Below are positions 11,910 to 23,666 of a stretch of DNA of 64,000 nt, piece after piece. Under the pieces are notes generated by a model. It worked only from the letters and a program-made list of their open reading frames with translations, was not told the origin of the DNA and did no database searches. This stretch comes from Amoebidium appalachense (lineage: Eukaryota; Ichthyosporea), in contig CAVNZM010000001.1 in the NCBI GenBank assembly GCA_963693365.1, positions 2,356,001 to 2,420,000 of the forward strand, read 5' to 3'. Positions within the stretch are counted from its first letter, which is position 1. Each line of letters starts with the position of its first letter. The position numbers and the translations under genes were made by a program.

Positions 11910-12665
11910 TTTTGGTGTAGGCTTGAAGACAATACCAGAGTTACAGAGTCTAGATGAAATATTCTGCCTAGTGAAACTCTTAACAGTTTCTTATGACGCG
12001 CATAGGTGTATAAAGCGGTACGGATGTTGTTAAAGCTCAGTAACTTCACGAGGAAACCAACGTTCGGCCTCAGTTTACACTCAGGTGTCTATCACTCTCA
12101 AAGTTACAAAGTCAAAGTGTGCCCAGTAAGTTGTCCAGCACTAGTGCTTCAATACGTTGCGACCTGCAGTTTGCAACAACACTGTGTGCACGTTGCACGC
12201 GTATTTATACTATGGCTTTGGCTGCTTGCGTCAGACCCTTGAAGTGCTTGCGCAGTGCGAACTCGTTGCCTGTACTGATCCCGCACACTGGCTATGGCAG
12301 CCTACAGGTGCTCACAGCTGGTTGGCAACTTGGGTTTGTTGTGGTTGCCATATATGGTCTTGTCATCTTGAGGCCGCAGCTCAGTGGATGTGAGAACGAG
12401 TGGGGTAAATTCCTCGCCCAATCCATCCAGATGACCGACACGACTGGTAGCTGCGCTTCAAAAAGAATATGAAACGTTTGCTGGGATAAATGGCCTTCGA
12501 TATTGATATTAAAATTTCCTATATATTTCTCACAGAGATAATGCAATTTTTTGGCTTTATTGGAGCATTCTGTGACATCGCCCTGTTGGACAGACAAGTT
12601 GTGGAGTGGCTCGACTCACGTCGCTCGACTTATCCTCTTGACCAATCATCTTTTTGTTAATGGAA
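11910..12665. other. Spacer between divergent genes
   Basis: It separates the minus-strand secreted-protein start (11909) from a plus-strand candidate (12666). A minus-oriented TATAAATA is at about 12203-12210 and a CCAAT core at 12640-12646. Open frames here have no protein-like features. Confidence 0.35.
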
Positions 12666-13023
12666 ATGAATGGTATCCGTAACATTCCTAAGCCGACCAT
12701 CAGTCAAGTCTCAACGTACTTGAACGCCGCCGCTGTGCAATACATAGGCTACCCAGACCAGTACATGTACAGTAGGTGATGCTTTTCAGCTGGCTCATGA
12801 TCAGCTGAGTGACTGATCATGAGTTGGAAGAAGCAACCCCCCCCCCCCCCCCCCCCCCCCCCTCCTCCCAACCCGAGATCTTTTTTTGCGATGCAGTCCC
12901 ATATCTGCCCACTCCCCCTCTTCTCCTTGCTCTACAGGGTGGAATTCTGCTTATTATGCCAACCTGCATCGGAGGATCCGGCGGAGCGTGGTGCTACTGG
13001 AGAAAGTTACTTCACGGAGCTAG
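12666..13023 (+). CDS. Candidate tiny two-exon gene (about 63 residues)
   Basis: An ATG at 12666 opens [20 protein letters not shown] and continues to [11 protein letters not shown]. It ends phase 1 at a good donor (A/GTAGGTG, 12771/12772). The acceptor TTGCTCTACAG at 12937 continues in phase as [20 protein letters not shown], then LEKVTSRS and a stop at 13023. Both halves have balanced composition and the phases agree. The basic C-terminus resembles small organellar subunits, but I do not recognise a family. The intron carries a C-run (12837-12862) and a perfect hairpin (12794-12823). A CCAAT core lies 20 bases upstream. An alternative acceptor at 12887 would give a different tail. Confidence 0.38.
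12794..12823. repeat. Perfect 11-bp inverted repeat with 8-base loop
   Basis: CTCATGATCAG and CTGATCATGAG are exact reverse complements around CTGAGTGA. It lies just after the donor of the small two-exon candidate. Confidence 0.8.
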
Positions 13024-15186
13024 CTTGAAGGTCCGATGATCCGATGGTTACACTCGTATGTACCCGTCCCTCACAAGGATGGCCCCCACACCGCACACAC
13101 GCACACGCACACACACGCGAACATGTACATATGTACACACGCGCGCGCACGCGCACACACGCAAACACACGCACGCACACACACACATACACACACACAC
13201 ATGTACACAGTGCCACGCGCGCGCACAAACACACATGAACACGCACACATACGCACACACAAAGCGCACGTGCGAGTCCCACACGCACACAAACAAGCTT
13301 CACATATCCACTACGCTCACACGTACACTCACACACAAAAACACACGCGCGCGCAAACGCGTACGCACGCACACATGCACAAACGTACAAACAGCTCTAT
13401 AGACACGATAGAAGCCCGTAGTCCGTCGTACGGACCTGAGAGTACAGTACACACACACACAATAATATTGCACATAGGTATAGCTATATATATAGGCTAA
13501 CTAGCTATAGTAGCTAGCCTCGAGCTAATATTAGCAATGCATGAGCAGGTGACCCTTTCTACGCAATTGCAGATAAAATCTGCCAGGTGTGTACAGTATG
13601 CCCGCAGGTTGGCCATCACGTGGCTTCCCTACGGCAGACGAGGAGCCAACCGCAGGGCTATCGCAGTTTCGCGCGCCGCAGGCTGCCGCAGGCCTAGCCC
13701 GTGTCAAGATCCGGCATCTAGATCCTCCAAGGTGGTGATTGGCGGGTTCATTCCTTCACTGAGGAGGGCAAAATATGTTTGCCCACTGTCAAACTGCGCA
13801 TTCTTGTGTGTTGTGCTACGTGTTCCCTGTACTTGATGGCATTCAGTTGACACTTATAGAACACCAATACATTCATAAGTACTTGGCTTCGGTAGCTATT
13901 GGATTGCATGCTATGCGCAAAAATGTGATGCTTCTTGAGAGTTCCGCCACAAATTTAGTCACTCGGATCCTCAGATCTAGCAGACTGCTTCCGCCGCAAA
14001 GAACAGCGATTGCCGGTGCAGAGCCTGCCTCCGTGGTTGTTGGATCTTTGAGAGCACGTTCCATGCAGAATCATTGCAGATCGCTTTGAGTGCCGGCTAA
14101 TTGCCTGGGCATGTCAAGCATGCCCTGCGGTGTGCCTTGCTCAGTCCCCAATAGAAGACATGGCCATCGCTACGCTCTCAGCCGTATAATGTCACTGTCT
14201 TTCACGGCACACTCAGGTTTGTGCAAACCAAGCCAACGCTGATAGAGGCGCCGGCGCTTGTATGGTCCCAGCCCTGCCCGGTCGGCAATTACTTCAATTG
14301 AGTGGCATGTAATTTTTGACAATTTTAAACTTGCGTGAATGACTTCACACTTCGTTATAATAATGCTCGTCAAGGGTTCACCCGAAAGAACCCTGTCGCA
14401 GCCATAAAGACACATGCACACATGTACACCATGAACAGTGAGCTAACACACAAAAGCAAATGTCACTCCGTTTGTCCATTTTCCAACATTATCTACACAC
14501 TGTCCGGACGCCCGCATGATTCGAGATGGTTTATTTCAACCAGCAGCAGCTGTTGATGATCCGACCTGAATCGATAAATGCTCCAACCAGAGTACTGTAT
14601 GACGTCATCATATAAAAACGCCTGGCGCAGGGTCAGTTTTGCACGTGTTACTCTCTTTTTCTCACCATTTTACCCTAACGTGACAGGGAACAAGCACATC
14701 ACAAAAAAACCGTAGAAAAATTCTTGGCGGGGTAGTGGCTTAGTAAGTAATGGTAGGCATTCAACGATTTTGAGCTTCAATTTACGGAGAACTTTGTAGT
14801 GTTTGCGCACCCCATGACTACAATAATTTCTCGGAATGCTTGTTGGTATGGCTTATTTTGCACTTTACGGGTTCTGGCACCGGGAGGCCATAGGCCTGAG
14901 CCAAGAAAAACGTCAAACTTGTTACAAATGCGTGCCAAAGATGCATACTTTAAACGTTCACGTTGTTGCTTTTGCACCACAGGTGCATTTTTCGTTTGAG
15001 AAACATTGACATCAGCTTTCAAATTCGTTTTTTTCGGTACACACACTTCAAATAACCCTTTTAGCATCTAGTTACCACAAACAGTTTCGAAGAAACGAAT
15101 AAAAACCAAACAAATCACCCCTAATCCGAAAACGACAAATGAGTGTTGCGCAATGTACAGAAACTGACCAGTGGGCAGAAGGTACT
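13024..15186. other. Spacer with CA repeats and an orphan promoter-like element
   Basis: 13090-13395 is an imperfect CA/CG-rich microsatellite. A hairpin (CTAGCTA/TAGCTAG) lies at 13501-13517. The remainder (13550-15186) is ordinary-complexity DNA. The frames at 13537-13836 and 14777-15067 show no domain and no splice support. A CRE plus TATA element sits at 14600-14618. Confidence 0.4.
14600..14618 (+). promoter_or_regulatory. CRE plus TATA-box promoter-like element
   Basis: A perfect TGACGTCA (14600-14607) is followed three bases later by TATAAAAA (14611-14618), in the arrangement of a core promoter pointing right. No coding frame follows within about 500 bases, so any transcript would be non-coding, or the match is fortuitous. 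Confidence 0.4.
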
Positions 15187-17221
15187 TTAACGTGTAGTGT
15201 TTCTGCGTGATCGTACCGGGCCTGTGTTTGTGTTGACTTGGGTGCGTGTGCGTGGAGGAACACCATGTGTGATGTGGTTTTCGAAGCATGCACGTGTTTG
15301 ATCATTGCAGAGAAACACATTACACTTGATGCAGTAGGTATGTGTCTGGTGGCGTTCCCCTTTGTTCCTAAAGCAGAGAACGCATCTACCTTTTCTTTCT
15401 TTTCTGGCACGCTGGTGTCCGTGTAGAGCATGGGGGGCAGGAGCAGCAGGGGGAAGGGGGTATTCTAGTGCAGGCAGGTGGGGGTTGCATATGAGTGCTT
15501 CTGCTAGCTCACGCCTTGTGTCCATGCTCGTGTTTGTGGATTTGCCAAAGTATCTGTATGCAAAGTGTACGTTTGCTACTACAAACCCCAGAAGCCCCCC
15601 AAAGGTGCGGAGTTGGTGACGTTTAGTGCCCAAGGCTTCGTCCACAGAGCCGTTTAACATTCGTGTTTTGTTGAATATATCGGCCATGTTGTAGTTTTCG
15701 AAGTATTCTTCGACTGCTTTCGGTTGGGGGACGTCATTTCCGTTTCGTGATTTTTCTCGGTTGACCCGGCTGAGTACTTGAACATGAGGTGATCACTTTC
15801 ATACTGTAGTTCTTGTTTCTCCATAACACCGCAACGAGGTCTACTCCGTCCACACTGCACACTGCCTCCGACCATACACCACGTCCTTCCTCACATAGAA
15901 GGTCCAACATGTTGAGGGGAAAGTCTCTGGTTGCGGTTTTGACATTGAAAAGTGCGTAGAATCCGATTTTGTACACTTCCCTTGTCCCGGTTACTGACCC
16001 AAACCAGCTGTCTCCGACGATCGTTCTGGGGTTACGGTGGGTGGGGTTGGCCCTTGGGGTTAGAAGACGCAAGGTGGTGCCTGTTCCAGCTCCCAACTGT
16101 CGGTACGGTTTGCTTGCCATCCTAAGCTTCCCCTCGTTCATTTCGAAGTTAATGAGTATGTTGGTTACACAGTCGTGTAGAGTTTTTATTTCTTGACCGA
16201 GAGGGTGGGGTTTTCGTTTTATATAGATTTGGCACGGAAGGTTGCAATGATAGCTGGCAAAGATGGCCTCGTCTTCGCATAATTCATCCCCGGGCTCGAT
16301 AGAGCAACGGCACCGACTCTGCAGTGCTTCCATGAAACCGCGTGTGTCTTTCAGTGGATCATCCTCCGGATATTGAGTGATGTCGGTGACGGTAAAGCAG
16401 GCACGGATGTTTTCGAACCGGTGTTCGGTCATGAAGCGGGCAAAGTCGTGTACGGGAAATATGTGGCTTGGGTTCTCTGCTGCCGACGTCCAGTAGTTCG
16501 ATCTCGAGCCGGGTTCGAATGTTCCAGCCATGTAAATCCACATACCCAACCACCTAAGTAGCTCACCCGGGGTTAAGTCAACCCAATTTTTGTAACGTGC
16601 ACGACCTACTTCGTTTGTGAGTGGAATGACTGCTGTGAAGAGATACTCCATAGGCATGAAGTGTTCAAACAAACACAGAACACTCTTGCGCTTGTTTAGT
16701 GCTAGTGGAATGGTTGGTTTTCTGCGTGGGCCTGTTCTTTTGTCAAGTACTTGCTCATCTGGAATGGTCCATTGCAAGGTGCACGTGGGGTCGGTGGGGG
16801 TAGGTAACTCTACTTGTTCATCTACAAGTTCTATCTCATCTTCATTCTCACTGTCTGTGACAGGAATCTCTACTTGTTGGATGTCTCCATCTGGATCTTC
16901 GTCACTATCACTCTCTAGCTCGCTACTTGTGTGTTCACTGTCTTCTTCATCTATTAAAGTTAGCTGATGGCGCAGAACTACTTCTGTGGTACCGTCAAAA
17001 TCAAACTTTACTTTCCATTCACTGCCTTCGTTTGTCTTGCATCGTTTCACTACTGTGCCAACCAGTATTTGTGTGTCCCAACTCAGGCCGAACTTCTTGT
17101 AAGACCAACGTGTGGTGTCATCTGTGAAATCTTCCCCCTGAACCCCGTCAAATATGTATGCAAAACAACAGACACGAGCTCCAGAATAAAGTGACTCTAT
17201 TGGGTCTAATGTTTTGGCCAT
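15187..17221 (-). pseudogene. piggyBac-type transposase with an internal frameshift
   Basis: The minus strand encodes a piggyBac-family transposase (cut-and-paste DDE enzyme that targets TTAA). Frame one (17221-15734) has a variable acidic N-terminus, then KPTIPLALNKRKSVLCLFEH and LTPGELLRWLGMWIYMAG, typical of the family. The first catalytic Asp sits in ELCEDEAIFASY and the second in TIVGDSWFGS. The third is in a second frame, in NYNMADIFNKTRML, followed by a C-terminal zinc-binding Cys-rich domain, CVLC...CIKC...LC...CF..H, ending at 15187. The two frames overlap between about 15803 and 15734, so a single one-base indel there breaks an otherwise complete protein of about 670 residues. All three acidic residues are present, so the copy is young or the indel is an assembly error. 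I found no convincing terminal inverted repeats or TTAA flanks. Confidence 0.82.
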
Positions 17222-18137
<916 letters not shown>

Positions 18138-18656
18138 ATGGCAATTGCAAAGACCAAGCTATCGTCCGTCCACACTCTTCTCAAAAGCCTTCTGCCTGTT
18201 GGCAAGGAAGAGACCGTCAAGCGGCAAATGAGTGACGTTCTCAAGCTGCGTGCGGAAAACACAAACAATGTAATCGACGTGGACCTTCCCGTACCACCAA
18301 AACCACTCAGTCCCATTCTGGTAAAAAATTCGACGTGGTCCGCAGTTGAAGGTGGCCCCGACGGCGCGTGCCCGCAGGCGTCGAGCACACGAAGCGTGAG
18401 GTTTGAAATAATAGACGATGGGGTGGCTGTGGATGAGACACATACGTACAGCAAGAAGGAATACAAAAGAGGGTCTGCATCGCTGGCTCGGCGTCTGCCC
18501 CTTGCACCTATGGAAAGAGAGAAGATCAAGCGGGAGATTATCCAGTTTAAGTTGAAGGAAATGAGGGTACACCCTGAGGCACGTGATATGCTGGACCTGC
18601 ACACGTGCAGGAAAAGACGCGATTTGGAGAAACTCAACAGCAGCTGGGGTTTGTGA
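18138..18656 (+). CDS. Probable PP1-regulatory protein with RVxF motif, single exon
   Basis: A 172-residue intronless frame starts at an ATG with good context (GAAAATGG); upstream codons in the same frame are only the CA repeat. The N-terminal third is basic (TKLSSVHTLLKSLLPVGKEE). The core reads RSVRFEIIDDG, an RVxF-type docking site for protein phosphatase 1, followed by ETHTYSKKEYKRGS. This matches the HTYS..EYdR block seen in several eukaryotic PP1 regulators. The C-terminal block MEREKIKREIIQFKLKEMRV, then HPEARDMLDLH, is a conserved helical segment also found after that block. A role in targeting or inhibiting PP1 is inferred from these motifs. A simple-repeat promoter region (ACGC/AC) abuts the gene, which is odd. 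Confidence 0.68.
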   Translation: MAIAKTKLSSVHTLLKSLLPVGKEETVKRQMSDVLKLRAENTNNVIDVDLPVPPKPLSPILVKNSTWSAVEGGPDGACPQASSTRSVRFEIIDDGVAVDETHTYSKKEYKRGSASLARRLPLAPMEREKIKREIIQFKLKEMRVHPEARDMLDLHTCRKRRDLEKLNSSWGL

Positions 18657-19715
18657 TGGGCTGGTTGACGTACACGGTAACAGGTTTGCATACACCAGTA
18701 CTTTGTATGTTATGCTGGCAAATGGATGGGTGATCATGCCGTACAACTCAAAACCGTACAACCGTACAACCGTACAACTCAAAAAAAAGAGTGTGTGTGT
18801 GACGATTCGTGGGGAGCAATCTAATTGAGAGAGACGAGGAGGCCGAACGAGGCACAAAACGACGGACTAGGCAGGCTTTATTAAATGTGAGGGAACTTAG
18901 GAAAAAAAGGACTCGGCGACGGGAGAACGGGCCGGCAGGACTGGGGGAGGGGAAGGTGGGGGGAGGGGGGAGGGGGGGAGGGGGGGGGGGGGGGGGGGGG
19001 GGAGGGAGGTTTAGGGGTGCGGCATGTGAGTATGTGTTTTATATGACCATTATTTAGAGCTTCTAAAACCATTTAGTAGATGGCATATGCATGATATACA
19101 CCCGATACCGTATTTCAAATCATCAAATCGATCATCGGCTTCGTTATTACACAAGTTAACTTGTGTATGATGTACTACGATAAGCATACTATATTCATTG
19201 TAAACGGTAGCATCTTTCCCAAAAGTTATCTTCATGTGCTGAGCTTCTCCGGATCACTTTTTTTTCTTCAGTTATTCTCGCTTTTCAACACCTCCACAAT
19301 GTATCCATTAGTCTACTAGTCACTGAGTATAAGAATCTTATGGATTACTAGGCCTCTGCAAAACACAGATTAGACGAGAGTCATACACTATTTAGTTAAG
19401 TTACTAGCACCGCAGGATGTCATATTTAGTCACTGAATCAACCATATAAAATGCCTTGTGGGTGAATGGGAGGGTGTGTTGGGGCGGGCCGGGGAAGGGG
19501 GAGGGGGGGGGGAAGGGGAGGGGAGGGGGGAGGGGGGGGAGGGGAGGGGGGAGGGAAGGGAGGGAGGGAAGGGAGTACCGGAACTTGGTAGAGTAGTATG
19601 CACCGTAGTAATACGGACCTGGTGATCATTGCTAAGTATCAGACCCGGACTGACCCTTGAAGTCCAGAAGAGTTTGTTCGGCAACATGAGACACACTTGA
19701 ACTACACAATACATA

Positions 19716-19807
<92 letters not shown>

Positions 19808-20106
19808 CACATGCGCATACTCCGAGCACGCATGCAACCTCGCTCGCAATGATGCATGCAGGCAAGCAGTGCACACATGCGGCACACACACACACCCAGG
19901 CGCAGGGGGGTTACGCACTAACGCACATGTTATCTCGCCCATTATGTGCACACAGTGAGGGCCTGGCAATGGAGGTCAGGGATGCATGGACAGGCACCGA
20001 CGCGTGCTGTATGCATAACCCGTGATAGGTGCAATTAAGCTCACGCACATGTACGCACACGCATGTGCACCCTAGTACACATGTGCACACACACACACAC
20101 ACACAC

Positions 20107-20163
<57 letters not shown>

Positions 20164-20267
20164 CACATACCTACAAACACACACACACAAACACGCACAT
20201 ATACGTACATACACACACACACACACACACACATCCAGGCGCATTCGCGCGCGCACACACCACACAC

Positions 20268-20366
<99 letters not shown>

Positions 20367-21058
20367 CGGGTGTGTGCACATATCCTTACATACCAATCCA
20401 CAACAACACACAAATACATACGTATACACATGCACACAGACACGCGTGCGTGCGCACACATCCACGCACGTACACGCAGAGGCACACGTGAATCGACCTA
20501 TGGCATATTGGATCGATCATCGGTATGGGATGGTGTGTGTGGGGAGTACGTGGGTGGGGGGTTAATTGGTAAAATGTGGGCAGGTGGGGCGAGATCTGGG
20601 GAGGGAACGGATTAGATGGTGGGAGATGGAGTGGTTGAAAGGTGTAGGATAGGGGGAGGGAGGGAGGGGGGGGGGGAGGGGGGGGCTGGGTAAGGGAAGG
20701 GGGGGGATTTGGGTGGTTGGGTGGGTGTTGGTTGGGTGGATGGGTAGAGGTTGGGTAGTTAAGGGATTCGGGTGCTCGAGAGATGGGTGGAAGGGGAGGG
20801 GTTAGTATTCTACATGGGTGGTGATGATAGTGGTGGTAGGTGGTGTGGGGAGAAGGGGCAGGGAAGAGGGAGGGGAGGGAGGGGGGAGGGGACGCTAACG
20901 GATTTCTTTGCATGCATAGCTTTCAAAGTTTGTTATATAACTACGTGGTCACTGCTGTTCTTTTTTTCTCATTTTCTTTTCCTTTTCTTCCAAGGCTTTC
21001 TTTCTTGCTTTCTTTCTTTCTTTCTTTCTTTCCTTTTTCTTTTCTTTTTTTTTTTTTT

Positions 21059-21099
<41 letters not shown>

Positions 21100-21440
21100 G
21101 GAGGGAGAGAGGGAGGGAGGGGGGAAAGAGGGGGGTGGGGGTGGGGGTGGGGGTGGGGCAGGGAGGGGGGATCCGGAGCCTGACCCAGTGACTCTTGAAA
21201 CTCTTCTTTATATAAACGCAACAGTGCAAATTTTGAGTAACCCCGTTTACCTTCCCCTTCTCTCGCGATTCCCCCGACACCCCCTCTTTTTTTTTTGCGG
21301 CAAGGGCGCAGGGAGGAGTAACGGGGGCAAAGGGTAATCGCTTGCTATGAAACGGTGCTGAAACGTAACATGCATTTGCCAGAATTCGTGCATGCACGGG
21401 GCGGGAAGGGGGGGGGGGGGGGGGGGGAGGAGGAGGAGGA

Positions 21441-21471
<31 letters not shown>

Positions 21472-21748
21472 AGTAACGCACATTACATAAGGAGCCCAAA
21501 GGTGTTGCTGATTGGTCACATGTTGCACTTGCACTAAAAAAACGCGAAATTTTAGCCGAGCCCCCCCTCCTGAAGGGACATATCAGGCAAAGAGGACCTT
21601 CCATTTATCACACTGTTTACCACAGCAATGATTTCCTTTTGTCATGTGTGTGTGTGGGTTGGTGGGTGAGGGGCATTATTGGGAACCCGGAAAAGGCACA
21701 GAAACTCCTGGGGTGACTACACTACGAACACGGGCATGTGTTCTCGCG

Positions 21749-21780
<32 letters not shown>

Positions 21781-22328
21781 ATATTTTCCAGTATTATATT
21801 GTTTACAGGTTCCATATGGGTCGAGCCACGTTTATTAACAGGTTCCATATGGATCGAGCCACGTTTAAAGTTTAAATTTAATTGCGGCAACATCCCGCCA
21901 TTAAACCCTCACAGAGGGAGGGAGGAGCCGTTACATTCACCAAAAGAACATTGACTGCTTATACACGTCCGTAGGTCACGGGTCAACAAAGCATCGGCAA
22001 ACACACTTCTGCCATTTAACCCTCACAGAGGGAAGGAAGGTTACCTAAAACATTCTTAACAGTGGTTGTAATTATATGTTCATTAGAATTTAAATTTCCG
22101 GCTGACAAAAATAAGTATATCTAGCGCTGCGCCCGAAAGTGCAGTCATGCTATTCTTGCGCTGCTATTATACATAAATTTCAGAAAAAGGAAAAACATGG
22201 GTGGGTGGACGCAAAAGACAGAAAAAAAGGCACCCACTCACCCCTATCATCACACAAATGGAACTGCAGCGCCAGCTAGCAGCCCCCGACGACAAAGTCC
22301 AAAATATTCCTTGAAATCTACTTTACAG
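18657..22328. repeat. 3.7-kb gene-free, repeat-dominated spacer
   Basis: Contents: ACCGTACA tandem triplet (18750-18780), G-rich tract (18953-19012), pure ACGC tract (19715-19807), AC tracts (20085-20365), G-rich tract (20540-20900), T-run then G-run (21046-21098), GGA/G-run (21411-21471). The stretch 21800-22100 holds short duplicated segments. 19060-19430 and 21950-22330 are AT-richer and complex but show no supported exon. Confidence 0.6.
21800..22045. repeat. Duplicated short segments with palindromic CCCTCACAGAGGG
   Basis: ACAGGTTCCATATGG(G/A)TCGAGCCACGTTTA occurs twice in tandem (about 21805-21835 and 21838-21868). TTAAACCCTCACAGAGGGAG (about 21901) and TTTAACCCTCACAGAGGGAA (about 22016) form a second direct pair. 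Each of these contains the palindrome CCCTC-ACA-GAGGG next to TTAA or TTTAA. Confidence 0.6.
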
Positions 22329-23666
22329 CTAGCGCTCATTCCCACTAGTGGTCAGGGCCGTGTATGCGTCTATCAGTCTGCATAGCTCAGCAACCAGCTG
22401 CCCATTGCTCTCCACCCCGCTCTCTGCAAGTGCAGGCCCACTCACAGGCACATGCACGTGCTCTTGAGGCGCAGGCACAGAGCGACTATTCTCAGCCAGC
22501 CAGCCATTGGCCAGGGCCACACACACAACTGCATCCACCGTTTCAGCTGCCGTGCTGCGATGGTTTGTTACAGGGGGGGCTGAGTAGGTGTTCATAAAGT
22601 GGTTGTCTGGGAGCAGGCCAGCCAGGGCCGGGGTGGCCAAGTACTTTCTGCGGGGGGTGAGTGCCTCGTACTGGCTGCTGAGGGACCGGGCCAGGGCATC
22701 GCTGCTGTTGTGAAGGGTCACGGGGTGGGGGCTTGGTGAGCTCGTGTCGGTGCGTGCGGAAGGGAACCCCGGTTCCGATTTCACGCTGTGAAGGGGGGAG
22801 GGGCGATGGAAGGAGGGGGCTGACTGCCGCCGAGAGGCCCTCTCCTCAGCTGTGTCTGGAGAGGGGAGTGACCTCCGCAGGGTGCCCAGTGGTGACGACG
22901 TTGCGCGGTTAAACTGCGGCCGGCGTGTGCGGCCGAAGGCCTGGAGCTGTGTGTCGTGGGCCAGAGTTGGCAGAGACTCGAAAGACGACGGCAGGTCCAG
23001 GTGGCATAGCTCGTCCTCCCACAAAAACCGCGGGTCACCCTCCCTTGCAAGGGTTAAAAGCGCTGCCTCTGCCTCTGTTCCTTCCTGCCCTGACAGCCCG
23101 AGCACCTCCAGGGCCGAAGATATAACGCTATTTGCTTGGTGCTCCCCGGCCGAATGGGGGGAACGCGACAGATCTTCGTCGATCGACATGTTTCCAATGA
23201 GCGCATTCATACTGTCCACACCCCCTAGTTGGGTGGCGCTGGTTGGGTACGTGGCTGGTGTTGCATCGTTGTGTTTAAGGCGAAGGTGGTGGTTAAGGGA
23301 GGCGTTGCTTGCATACAGCCGGCCGCAGTCTGGAAAAGGGCAGGCATGCTCACGCACGAGATCTTGCTTTGATCTGCGCTGACGCTTGTAAAAGAATATG
23401 TTGTGCTTCATACGCATGTGAAGGATCATGGCTGAAGCACTAGCGTACATCTTTGTGCAGCCGGGCATACGACATGGCACATTTCTCATCACTTGGGAAG
23501 CCGATCCCCTCCGCCGTTTGCCCTTGTCCTCTTCATCACTATGAAAGCTGAAGCCATCGTCTTGCTCCCGTGAGTCTGCTACATAGCTTGCAGGGGAGCT
23601 CGTGGCGCTGGCATCGTTAAAGCACTCACCGAAGGATGAGCTGCTGTCGGTGGTTGGGAGAGCCAT
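22329..23666 (-). CDS. Two-finger C2H2 zinc-finger protein, single exon
   Basis: An intronless minus-strand frame of 445 residues runs from the ATG at 23666 to the stop at 22329. Residues 1-55 are acidic/Ser-rich, followed by a basic KGKRRRGS. Finger 1 is CRMPGCTKMYASASAMILHM then RMKH, finger 2 is CPFPDCGRLYASNASLNHHL then RLKH. Both are C-x4-C-x12-H-x4-H with nearly identical cores, separated by a basic linker FFYKRQRRSKQDLVREH. The paired CxxPxC...Y.....L..H..xKH layout resembles JAZF1/Sfp1-type transcription factors. The remaining 290 residues are Ser/Pro-rich with many S-P sites and no fold I recognise, a typical activation or docking tail. A nuclear DNA-binding role is inferred. The half-finger at 909-1149 looks paralogous. 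Confidence 0.78.
   Translation of the reverse strand: MALPTTDSSSSFGECFNDASATSSPASYVADSREQDDGFSFHSDEEDKGKRRRGSASQVMRNVPCRMPGCTKMYASASAMILHMRMKHNIFFYKRQRRSKQDLVREHACPFPDCGRLYASNASLNHHLRLKHNDATPATYPTSATQLGGVDSMNALIGNMSIDEDLSRSPHSAGEHQANSVISSALEVLGLSGQEGTEAEAALLTLAREGDPRFLWEDELCHLDLPSSFESLPTLAHDTQLQAFGRTRRPQFNRATSSPLGTLRRSLPSPDTAEERASRRQSAPSFHRPSPLHSVKSEPGFPSARTDTSSPSPHPVTLHNSSDALARSLSSQYEALTPRRKYLATPALAGLLPDNHFMNTYSAPPVTNHRSTAAETVDAVVCVALANGWLAENSRSVPAPQEHVHVPVSGPALAESGVESNGQLVAELCRLIDAYTALTTSGNER

Noticed and set aside
13058-13402. His-Thr-rich frames that might suggest a histidine-rich protein
   Set aside because: They are frames of a CA-rich microsatellite, present on both strands as Cys-Val frames.
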